Assembly (NCBI GenBank): GCA_045628085.1
Contig: JAZQOZ010000175.1
Span: 1-19,629 of the forward strand
Direction of reading: 5' to 3'
DNA from: Firm-04 sp045628085
Lineage (GTDB): Bacteria > Bacillota > Clostridia > Oscillospirales > Ruminococcaceae
Length of the DNA stretch: 19,629 bases
The notes under the pieces are model-generated. The model made no database searches and was not told the DNA's origin. It saw only the letters and a list, made by a program, of their open reading frames with translations. Position 1 is the stretch's first letter. Each line of letters starts with the position of its first letter. Positions 5,380-11,584 of the stretch are shown in pieces. The translations under genes were made by a program, and so were the position numbers.

Positions 5380-6808
5380 CAGTATCGTTATGGCGAAAAA
5401 TAACAAGCGCAGGAAACATCTATCCTGCCTCAGTGTCCTTTTGATTTTCTGTATGCTGCTCGTTATTGCATTAACAGCAGCGGTGAATCTTCTGTTCCGG
5501 AACGGAGCAGCTCCCAGTTTCCTCGGCAATCACTATTGCTATTATACAGAGGATGATATGCCGACGCGCGTCCCGACAGGTTCTCTTGTTATTGTTGAGG
5601 ATACCGACCAGATCGCCCAGAAGGATATCATTCTTTACCGCAATGAGGAGAGCGCATATCGTATTGCAGTCGCAAGCCTGATCGTAGATACGGATTCTAC
5701 CGTTCCGGATCAGACCGGAAAAACCTATTATCTGACCACCGAAAGCAATACGACTGCTGTGGAGATCGAAGAAGATCGTCTTGTCGGTATTTGCAGAACC
5801 AGAAGTAAGGAACTCGGCGCTTTGATCGGATTCCTGACAAGCCTTGCAGGAAAGATTGTCGGTCTTGCTGTTCCGCTGCTGATCATTCTGATCTGCCTGA
5901 TCAGTTCCGTAGCAAAAAAGAAAGATTCGGACATTATCCCTGAGGATGAAGACAATGATCTTGCATTTGTCAAGTCGATTCAGCAGAAACAGCAGAAAAT
6001 TGCTGAGCGTGATGCAGAACGCATCGCAAAAGAGCGCAGAAAAACGCAAACCTTTGATGATTCTATGTATGAGGAATCGTCTGCTCCGTATACACCGCCG
6101 CAGCACTGTCTGACAGATGAGGAAGCTGCACGGATGGAAGAAGAAGAAGCTGCACGCCGCGCAGAACGGATCGCGGCAGTCCGCAATCACATGGAGCAGC
6201 GCCGTCAGACCGATACACCGGACGGTGTGCCGCTTTATACAACCGAGATCATTACCAAAACACATACACTTTCGATCCCGCGCTCGAATGATAAGCCGCT
6301 GACGACAACTGCTACGCAGCAGCGTCCGCTGAAGCCGACACCGACAGAGGATATTCCGCGTCTGACAGCGACCGGACATATCCAGATCCCGACAGCCGAA
6401 CAGCTTGCGGCTGAACAGGAAGACCGTCTGAAGCAGGCACAGGCACTCGCAAGAGCCGCACAGGATGAGGCATTCGGCACACCTTATAGACCGAAGCGTG
6501 AAAAGGCAACGGAAGAATCTTCTGCACCTGCACAAAGATATGCTGAGCCGGCACAGCACTATGCCGAACCGGCAAAGCATTTTGCAGAACCGGAGCCTGA
6601 AAAGCCTGCTGTTCAGACAGCACCTGCACCTGCTCCGATGCCTGCACCGGCAGTATCCGCTGAAACAGCGCCTGTTCAGGATGCGGCAGCTGCTGAAAAG
6701 AAAACTGTCAAGAAGGTCGTGAAAAAGGTTGTCAAGAAGCAGCAGATCGCTTCTTCCAGCTTTGATGATCTCATGGCGTTTCTGGATAACGAACAGAAAA
6801 AACTGTAA
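5372..6808 (+). CDS. membrane protein with inactive signal-peptidase-I-like domain and long cytoplasmic tail
   Basis: The 478-residue protein starts at GTG 5372, 11 bases after AAAGGAG; ATG 5390 is an alternative with poorer spacing. A transmembrane helix (about 18-42) is followed by an outside domain resembling SipW-type signal peptidase I: MPTRVPTGSLVIVED at 63-77, the AYRIAV strand at 95-100, and LVGICRTR before a second helix (about 150-180). In active relatives the first motif reads SMxPT and the strand reads THRVV. Here Asp62 replaces the catalytic Ser and Tyr96 replaces His, so it is probably not a peptidase. The cytoplasmic tail (181-478) has a charged, coiled-coil-like stretch (about 205-290), three AEPAxxxAEP-type repeats, an Ala/Pro region, a basic KKVVKK repeat (about 443-457) and an FDDLMAFLDN end. 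The gene stands alone between its own promoter and terminator. Function is unknown; a scaffold or sensor role is speculation. Confidence 0.65.
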   Translation: MTASIVMAKNNKRRKHLSCLSVLLIFCMLLVIALTAAVNLLFRNGAAPSFLGNHYCYYTEDDMPTRVPTGSLVIVEDTDQIAQKDIILYRNEESAYRIAVASLIVDTDSTVPDQTGKTYYLTTESNTTAVEIEEDRLVGICRTRSKELGALIGFLTSLAGKIVGLAVPLLIILICLISSVAKKKDSDIIPEDEDNDLAFVKSIQQKQQKIAERDAERIAKERRKTQTFDDSMYEESSAPYTPPQHCLTDEEAARMEEEEAARRAERIAAVRNHMEQRRQTDTPDGVPLYTTEIITKTHTLSIPRSNDKPLTTTATQQRPLKPTPTEDIPRLTATGHIQIPTAEQLAAEQEDRLKQAQALARAAQDEAFGTPYRPKREKATEESSAPAQRYAEPAQHYAEPAKHFAEPEPEKPAVQTAPAPAPMPAPAVSAETAPVQDAAAAEKKTVKKVVKKVVKKQQIASSSFDDLMAFLDNEQKKL

Positions 6809-6818
6809 TGCAAACAAG

Positions 6819-6844
6819 AAAAGCCGCGGTTTTCCGCGGCTTTT
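6819..6844. terminator. bidirectional intrinsic terminator
   Basis: AAAAGCCGCGG (6819-6829) and CCGCGGCTTTT (6834-6844) form an 11-bp stem with a TTTT loop. T-runs lie on both strands, so it serves the plus-strand membrane protein gene and the converging response regulator gene. Confidence 0.88.
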
Positions 6845-6867
6845 GTGTTATGATCAATAAAGAACAT

Positions 6868-7548
6868 TCAGGACCCTGAAAGGACATAGCCCTGATTGCG
6901 GACAGTTCGCAGCAGCTTGACAGAAAAACCGTCATCGAGCTTTTTGCGGAGATAGTGAATATAGACCGGAACAACAGCACTGTCCTTTCCGTCCGGCGAA
7001 ACAAAGCGTTCGATTTCCTCACGCGAGATCGTATTGCCGGCACGCGAAGCAAACAACTCCAGAATCGCACATTCTTTGGCTGAAAGCGGCAGCCTTGTGC
7101 CGCCTCTGGTCGCAAAATGACGATTGGTATCGACAGTCAGATCAGCGATACAGTGTACGCCGCTGCCGGATGAGGGCGGCGTTCTTCGCCGGTAAGTACG
7201 TACCATGCGTCTGACACGCGCCATGCACTCATCCATGTGAAACGGCTTCAGGAGATAGTCGTCGGCACCGCTGTCAAGCGCAAGCACACGGTCAGCAACG
7301 GAGCCTCGGCTGCTTAGAATCATCACAGGGGTATCCAGCGAACGGGTGCGCATCTCGCGCAGTACCGACACGCCGGCCATATCTGAAAGCTGCCAGTCCA
7401 GCAGCACGGATTCAAAGCGCGGTGAATCCAGAAGCCGCAGGGCATCGGTTCCTGTTCCGACGGCAATAGGGGAATAGCCGTCTGCGGTCAGTCTTTCCGA
7501 GAGCGCTGTCCGCAGAGCTTCATTTGATTCGATCAGCAGGATTTCCAT
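6868..7548 (-). CDS. OmpR/PhoB-family response regulator (orphan)
   Basis: The 226-residue protein has an N-terminal receiver domain (about 1-118) and a C-terminal winged-helix DNA-binding domain (about 130-226, ending in LRTVRNQGYVL, the OmpR-family wing). The phospho-acceptor is Asp51 in LLDWQLSD, the switch Ser/Thr is Ser79/80 in ILSS, and the conserved Lys101 lies in LKPF. The acidic pocket is unusual: the common VEDD segment is IESN (residues 6-9), so only one acid remains. Magnesium binding or phosphorylation may be altered. I chose ATG 7548 because AAGGAAAG precedes it and the family starts with this strand; an upstream ATG at 7575 would add nine residues. No histidine kinase gene is adjacent. 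A TATAAT lies upstream on the minus strand (about 7603-7608) without a good -35 box. Targets are unknown. Confidence 0.88.
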   Translation of the reverse strand: MEILLIESNEALRTALSERLTADGYSPIAVGTGTDALRLLDSPRFESVLLDWQLSDMAGVSVLREMRTRSLDTPVMILSSRGSVADRVLALDSGADDYLLKPFHMDECMARVRRMVRTYRRRTPPSSGSGVHCIADLTVDTNRHFATRGGTRLPLSAKECAILELFASRAGNTISREEIERFVSPDGKDSAVVPVYIHYLRKKLDDGFSVKLLRTVRNQGYVLSGS

Positions 7549-7795
7549 GTTGTTCACGCTTTCCTTCCGGTTCATCAGGCGGGCGTTTCTTATCTTTGTT
7601 CTGATTATAACCGGAAAACCTAAAATGAATCTGAATAAACCGGAACGATATTCTGATCAGTCTAAGGAATCATCTTTCAAAGCCGCAGATGTGTCAAAGC
7701 GATTTGTGCAATATGTTGCATAAATCTGTCTCTGTGTGTATATTGTGACGAAATATGACAAAATTCTGAATTTTTCTAAAAACTTGAAAAAGGAC

Positions 7796-7825
7796 TTGAC
7801 AAATTTTGTGCAGATATGCTATAAT
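7796..7825 (+). promoter_or_regulatory. hpf promoter
   Basis: A consensus TTGACA (7796-7801), an 18-bp spacer and TATAAT (7820-7825) with an upstream TG (TGCTATAAT, extended -10) predict a start near 7832. Confidence 0.82.
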
Positions 7826-7836
7826 ATAGACATGAA

Positions 7837-7857
7837 CCGGCAGATATATAATGCCGG
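7837..7857 (+). promoter_or_regulatory. 5'-leader hairpin of hpf
   Basis: CCGGCA (7837-7842) pairs with TGCCGG (7852-7857) around a nine-base A/T loop. The hairpin lies just after the predicted transcript start and three bases before the AAAGGAGG ribosome binding site. It may stabilise the mRNA or affect initiation. Confidence 0.45.
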
Positions 7858-7878
7858 ACAAAAGGAGGAACTGAACAT

Positions 7879-8409
7879 ATGAAGCCGAATATTATTGCAA
7901 AAAAAATCCAGATCGGTCCGAGTTTTTCGGAATACGCAGAAAAGAAGCTGAATCAGAAGCTCGACAAATTTTTTGAGGATGATGTAGAAGCGAAAATCAC
8001 GCTGAATGAACTTCGCGGTCAAATCGTCTGTGAACTGACCGTCCGTGCCGGCAGTATGATCTATCGTGCAGAGCAGAGTGCCGCTGATAAAAATGACGCG
8101 CTGGATTCCGCAATCGACAAAATCATTCGCAAGATCCGCCGCAATAAGACAAAGCTCGGCAAGCGCATCAAGGCAAGTGCTTTGTTGCCGGAGTCCTTCA
8201 CGGATGTAGTTGAGGAACAGACGGAATATAATCTGATCCGCAAAAAGACCTTCCGCGTACAGCCGATGAGCGTAGAAGAAGCGATCCTGCAAATGAATAT
8301 GCTGGGACATTCCTTCTTCGCATTCCAGAATGCGGAAAACGGTGCGATCGAGATCGTATACCGCCGCAAGGATGATGATTACGCGCTGCTTGAGCCGACG
8401 ATCGACTGA
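7879..8409 (+). CDS. hpf: long-form ribosome hibernation promoting factor
   Basis: The 176-residue protein is a long-form HPF (YvyD/HPF-long, RaiA superfamily). Residues 1-100 carry the ribosome-binding domain (FSEYAEKKLNQKLDKFF; the DALDSAIDKIIRKIRR helix). After a linker, residues 120-176 form the dimerisation domain (RKKTFRVQPMSVEEAILQMN, then LGHSFFAFQNAENG, then IVYRRKDDDYALLEP). Proteins of this kind bind the 30S decoding region and pair two 70S ribosomes into inactive 100S particles in stationary phase or stress. An AAAGGAGG ribosome binding site precedes the ATG at 7879. The gene is monocistronic, with a strong promoter and a stem-loop after the stop. Length and both domains are normal, and no residue looks missing. 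Confidence 0.95.
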   Translation: MKPNIIAKKIQIGPSFSEYAEKKLNQKLDKFFEDDVEAKITLNELRGQIVCELTVRAGSMIYRAEQSAADKNDALDSAIDKIIRKIRRNKTKLGKRIKASALLPESFTDVVEEQTEYNLIRKKTFRVQPMSVEEAILQMNMLGHSFFAFQNAENGAIEIVYRRKDDDYALLEPTID

Positions 8410-8445
8410 ATAACGCAGCAGCGGTAATGGATAGGAAACCAGATC

Positions 8446-8482
8446 AATCAGGGGGATGCCGAAAGACATCCCCCTGATTTAC
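8446..8482 (+). terminator. stem-loop terminator of hpf
   Basis: AATCAGGGGGATG (8446-8458) pairs with CATCCCCCTGATT (8467-8479) over 13 bp with an 8-nt loop. The T-tract is short (TTTACATT), so termination may be partial. Confidence 0.65.
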
Positions 8483-8490
8483 ATTGAATA

Positions 8491-8528
8491 TAAAAACAGC
8501 GCACCGCCTTTTCAGACGATGCGCTGTT
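8491..8528 (-). terminator. intrinsic terminator of the four-helix membrane protein gene
   Basis: On the minus strand AACAGCGCA (8520-8528) pairs with TGCGCTGTT (8495-8503) and runs into TTTTTAT. It begins ten bases after the gene's stop codon. Confidence 0.82.
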
Positions 8529-8537
8529 GAATTTCGC

Positions 8538-8921
8538 TCAGTAGCTTTCGGTATGCGCAAGATAGCAGTAGAAACCGTAAAGAGCAACCGATATAATGTC
8601 CATAAAGCCAACCGAACCAGCACGAATGCTGCTGATGAGCGACAGAACCGAAAGAACTGCAAGAATTATTGACAGCTTTTTGCATCTGTCCGGGTCGCTG
8701 TTCAAGCCGGCGCGTCCTGCGAAAATGCCGATCACGCCTTCCAGAATGGCAGGCAGCATGGCGATCAGTCCGAGCAGCGTAAGACCGCCCTGCACAGTTG
8801 CATCAGTACCGGCTGTGAGAGCACCAAGCATCACTTCCACGATCAAGGCAATCACAACGTAAAGAATGCCAAACGCCATAACGACATAATTCAATACCTT
8901 AAAAACTTTGCTGAAATCCAT
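8538..8921 (-). CDS. four-helix integral membrane protein of unknown function
   Basis: The 127-residue product has four predicted transmembrane segments: VFKVLNYVVMAFGILYVVIA, GGLTLLGLIAMLPAILEGVI, LSIILAVLSVLSLISSIRA and FMDIISVALYGFYCYLA. A Gly/Arg/Asp-rich loop (GRAGLNSDPDRCKK) lies between helices 2 and 3. I do not recognise the family. I chose ATG 8921 because GGAGG sits eight bases upstream; an ATG at 8936 lies upstream of that ribosome binding site and would add five residues. The gene has its own consensus promoter and terminator, so it is an independent, probably well expressed unit. Confidence 0.7.
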   Translation of the reverse strand: MDFSKVFKVLNYVVMAFGILYVVIALIVEVMLGALTAGTDATVQGGLTLLGLIAMLPAILEGVIGIFAGRAGLNSDPDRCKKLSIILAVLSVLSLISSIRAGSVGFMDIISVALYGFYCYLAHTESY

Positions 8922-8954
8922 GAGATGTTCCTCCATGATGAAAAAATTTTCTTT

Positions 8955-8983
8955 ATTATACTCGATTCTTCTTGATTTGTCAA
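8955..8983 (-). promoter_or_regulatory. consensus sigma-A promoter of the four-helix membrane protein gene
   Basis: On the minus strand a perfect TTGACA (8978-8983), a 17-bp spacer and a perfect TATAAT (8955-8960) predict a start near 8948 and a leader of about 27 nt. Confidence 0.88.
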
Positions 8984-9006
8984 GTCTTTACATATTAAAT
9001 TTTAAT

Positions 9007-10071
9007 TTATGGAACGGATTGAATTTCGCCGCCGCCGAGGACGATCTCCTCGTCATAAAAAACGGCAGCCTGTCCTGCGGTGATCGCACGCTGCGGCGCA
9101 TCAAATTTCAGCACGGCGGTATGATCGTCTGTGAATGTGACGACAGCAGGCTGTGCCGGATGCCGGTAGCGGATCTTTGCCTGACAGCGCACGGGCTCCT
9201 GCGGCGGAGTGCCTGCGATCCAGTTGACCGCTTCAACAGTGCAGGTATCCGTAAACAGATCATCATTTGTGCCGATGATGACGCGATTCTGCGGAACATC
9301 CAGACCGCAGACGTATGCCGGCTTGCCGATCGCAATGCCAAGTCCGCGCCGCTGACCGACTGTGTAATGGATAAGCCCCTCGTGCCTGCCGATCACGTTT
9401 CCCTGCAAATCAACAAAATCGCCTGCTTTCGGCGTTTCTCCGGTATATGACTGAATGACACGCGCATAGTCGCCGTCCGGTACAAAGCAGATATCCTGCG
9501 AATCATGTTTATGCGCATTGAGAAATCCCTGTTCTTCTGCAATGCGGCGAACCTCTGCCTTTGTGAGACCGCCGAGCGGCAGAAGAATATGTGCAAGCTG
9601 CGCCTGCGTCAGCATAAACAGCACATAGCTCTGATCCTTTGCGGAATCTGCGCCGCGCCGGAGCTGAAACCCGTTTTCCGTTTCGATGACCTGTGCATAA
9701 TGTCCCGTCACGATCTTTTCACAGCCGAGCGCCTGCGCCTGTTCGAGCAGTTTGGAAAATTTCAGATGCCGGTTGCATTCGATGCAGGGATTCGGCGTTT
9801 TGCCGCATTGATAGCAGCGGATGAATTTGCCGATCACTTCGCTGCGGAAATTCTCGGTGAAATCGAAAATTTCATGCGGCATACCGAGCCGCTGTGCGAC
9901 TGCCTTCGCATCCGCAGCATCTTTCAGCGAACCGCAGGTATCATCACCGGAAGATTCACTGTCGAAAAGCCGCATGGTGCAGCCGATTCCCTCATAGCCT
10001 GCCTGTAAGGTCAGGTGTGCGGCGACACTGGAATCCACACCGCCGCTCATTGCGATCAAAGCCTTTGCCAT
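9007..10071 (-). CDS. mnmA: tRNA-specific 2-thiouridylase MnmA
   Basis: The 354-residue enzyme adds sulfur to C2 of wobble uridine 34 in tRNAs for Lys, Glu and Gln. The ATP pyrophosphatase PP-loop SGGVDSS is at 9-15. GHYAQ is at 123-127, and SQDICFVPDGDY at 191-202 contains Cys195, the persulfide-carrying cysteine of the family. The other catalytic cysteine lies in TPNPCIECN (92-100). Here that site is CxxC (96-99), not the DxxC of E. coli; CxxC forms have been linked to a [4Fe-4S]-dependent variant. Length is normal. ATG 10071 follows GGAGATGG. The gene starts 44 bp after the aminotransferase stop and is probably cotranscribed with it. No terminator is obvious in the short gap to the next gene. 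Confidence 0.95.
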   Translation of the reverse strand: MAKALIAMSGGVDSSVAAHLTLQAGYEGIGCTMRLFDSESSGDDTCGSLKDAADAKAVAQRLGMPHEIFDFTENFRSEVIGKFIRCYQCGKTPNPCIECNRHLKFSKLLEQAQALGCEKIVTGHYAQVIETENGFQLRRGADSAKDQSYVLFMLTQAQLAHILLPLGGLTKAEVRRIAEEQGFLNAHKHDSQDICFVPDGDYARVIQSYTGETPKAGDFVDLQGNVIGRHEGLIHYTVGQRRGLGIAIGKPAYVCGLDVPQNRVIIGTNDDLFTDTCTVEAVNWIAGTPPQEPVRCQAKIRYRHPAQPAVVTFTDDHTAVLKFDAPQRAITAGQAAVFYDEEIVLGGGEIQSVP

Positions 10072-10115
10072 ATTCCATCTCCGTAATAAATTTCAGTATG
10101 CGCAGGAAATGCTGA

Positions 10116-11285
10116 TTATTTCCGAACGGGCATTTTGCTGCGGATCTCCGAAAGTCTGGTCAGTGCATCTTCGAGTGTTGTCTGCTTCTTTGCAAAATGC
10201 AGACGGATGAAGCGATTTTCCGGTTCGCGGAAGAAACTGGAGCCGGGGACTGCACCGACACCGACCTTTTCCGCGAGCATTTCGCAGAATTCCAGATCAC
10301 TCTCAAATCCGAATTCGGAGATATCGAGCAGGATGTAATAAGCGCCTTCCGGTACGGTATGCGGAATCCCGATCGAATCCAGTCCGCGCAGGAACAGATC
10401 ACGCTTTTCGGTATATTCCTGCTGAAGTCCGGTATAATAGTCATCGCCGAAACGCAGACCGGTCACGGCGGCTTCCTGAAGGGGTGCGGCTGCACCGACT
10501 GTCAGGAAATCATGTACTTTTTTCACGGTTTCAATGATTTCCGGCGCGGCAATAACGTATCCAAGCCGCCAGCCCGTGATCGAATAGGTCTTGCTGAGTG
10601 AACTGCACTGAATGGTGCGTTCCCACATATCGGGGAGCGTGGCGATATATGTATGCTGATGCGGCTGATAGAGAATATGCTCATAGACCTCGTCGGTAAT
10701 GACGAATGTATCGTATTTTTTCGCAAAGCCGGCAATGATCTCAAGCTCCTGCCGTGTAAAGACTTTGCCGCAGGGATTTGAGGGATTGCAGAGGATCAGT
10801 GCTTTCGGATGCTGTCTGAACGCATCTTCTAAAACATCCGGATCAAATGAAAATGCCGGCGGAATCAGCGGGACATAAATCGGCTCAGCATTGGAAAGAA
10901 TCGTATCTGCGCCGTAATTCTCGTAAAACGGAGAGAATACGATCACCTTGTCGCCGGGATTCGTGACGCTCAGCATTGCTGCCATCATTGCCTCGGTACT
11001 GCCGCAGGTCACAACGATCTCACCGTTCGGATCAATCGCTCTGCCGGCAAAATGCTGATATTTTGCGGCAAGCGCTTCGCGGAAATTCTGTGCGCCCCAA
11101 GTGATCGAATACTGGTGAAAATCTTCTTTTGTGACGGCGGCAAGGCGGTCAAGGATCTGCTTCGGCGGATCAAAATCCGGAAAGCCCTGCGAAAGATTGA
11201 CCGCACCGAATTGATTGGATATCCGCGTCATGCGGCGGATAACGGAATCGGTAAAACCGGCGGTTCTGGAAGAAAGTGTCGGCAT
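10116..11285 (-). CDS. pyridoxal-phosphate aminotransferase, class I/II
   Basis: The 389-residue enzyme is a fold-type I PLP aminotransferase. NLSQGFPDFDPP (about 30-41) is the substrate-pocket segment of the methionine/kynurenine and aspartate-like subgroup. STEAMMAAM binds the cofactor phosphate region, CNPSNPCGKVF contains Asn170, TDEVYEHILY contains Asp198 and Tyr201, SSLSKTYSITGWRLGY contains the Schiff-base Lys232, and RFIRLHFA near the end holds the carboxylate-binding Arg. It would move amino groups between amino acids and 2-oxo acids; substrates cannot be read from the sequence. I chose ATG 11285 because AGGAGGG sits about 8 bases upstream and the family begins here. A frame open to 11453 adds residues unlike the family. 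mnmA follows, and the long upstream gap (11286-11584) holds RNA-like structure. Confidence 0.88.
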   Translation of the reverse strand: MPTLSSRTAGFTDSVIRRMTRISNQFGAVNLSQGFPDFDPPKQILDRLAAVTKEDFHQYSITWGAQNFREALAAKYQHFAGRAIDPNGEIVVTCGSTEAMMAAMLSVTNPGDKVIVFSPFYENYGADTILSNAEPIYVPLIPPAFSFDPDVLEDAFRQHPKALILCNPSNPCGKVFTRQELEIIAGFAKKYDTFVITDEVYEHILYQPHQHTYIATLPDMWERTIQCSSLSKTYSITGWRLGYVIAAPEIIETVKKVHDFLTVGAAAPLQEAAVTGLRFGDDYYTGLQQEYTEKRDLFLRGLDSIGIPHTVPEGAYYILLDISEFGFESDLEFCEMLAEKVGVGAVPGSSFFREPENRFIRLHFAKKQTTLEDALTRLSEIRSKMPVRK

Positions 11286-11333
11286 GGAATGCCCTCCTCT
11301 GAAATCATATATTCTGCCATCTGCATACAAAGC

Positions 11334-11495
11334 CGCCGTATCCCTCATCCGGAATACGGCGCTGTGTGTGAATAAGGTATCGCTGTGCGATGATTGATAA
11401 TGGGCTGCGCGCCCATACTGCGCCAAAGAGACATTGATCCTTTGGGATCCCACCTTATATTTATGAAGAAAATACGTGCTTCATAATATTTTTTT
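11334..11495 (+). ncRNA. candidate structured RNA with plus-strand terminator
   Basis: The gap before the aminotransferase can fold into several helices. A hairpin forms between CGCCGTAT (11334-11341) and ATACGGCG. A junction is closed by ATAAGGT (11372-11378) with ACCTTAT (11452-11458) and encloses ATCGC/GCGAT (11379-11391), ATGGGC/GCCCAT (11400-11416) and CCAAAG/CTTTGG (11423-11445). A plus-strand terminator follows two bases later, which argues for plus-strand transcription. The only upstream promoter candidate is weak (TGGAAT, 17 bp, TATATT at 11308-11313). Read on the minus strand, the same elements would be a leader of the aminotransferase mRNA. No known riboswitch class fits. Direction and function are uncertain. 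Confidence 0.35.
11461..11495 (+). terminator. plus-strand intrinsic terminator without an obvious gene
   Basis: TTATGAAG (11461-11468) pairs with CTTCATAA (11479-11486), and the stem is followed by TATTTTTTT. The opposite strand has no T-run after the stem. All annotated genes around it are on the minus strand. Confidence 0.65.
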
Positions 11496-11499
11496 CAAA

Positions 11500-11575
11500 G
11501 ACGGGGCTTTTAAGGGCTAACAGCCATTAAGCAGAGACTTGGGGACGGGAGTTATCATTTTCAATCCGTCGGAGA
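11500..11575. repeat. possible REP-like GGGGACGGG element
   Basis: The stretch carries GACGGGG, TTAAGGGCTAACAGCCATTAA (a short imperfect hairpin), then TTGGGGACGGGAGTTATC and CCGTC. The G-rich GGGGACGGG wording resembles short dispersed repeats that accompany REP-associated transposases in other bacteria. A single copy in this window does not prove it. Confidence 0.25.
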
Positions 11576-11584
11576 TACTTCTAT

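Larger units (their letters stand above)
7549..7878. other. intergenic region between response regulator and hpf
   Basis: This A+T-rich, 330-bp stretch contains no supportable gene. It holds the upstream region of the response regulator gene, a TGCAA-TATG-TTGCA inverted repeat (7707-7720) that could be an operator, and the hpf promoter and leader hairpin. Confidence 0.6.

Noticed and set aside
5471..6817. 448-codon minus-strand open frame
   Set aside because: It mirrors the plus-strand membrane protein gene; its Cys/Arg/Phe-rich composition is an antisense artefact and it ends inside the upstream leader region.
11286..11453. N-terminal extension of the aminotransferase
   Set aside because: The extra residues do not resemble the family, and a strong AGGAGGG ribosome binding site precedes ATG 11285.
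11372..11460. T-box or SAM riboswitch for the aminotransferase
   Set aside because: On the minus strand AAGGTGGGATCC loosely recalls the T-box motif, but there is no specifier loop, no matching antiterminator arrangement and no SAM-I core.
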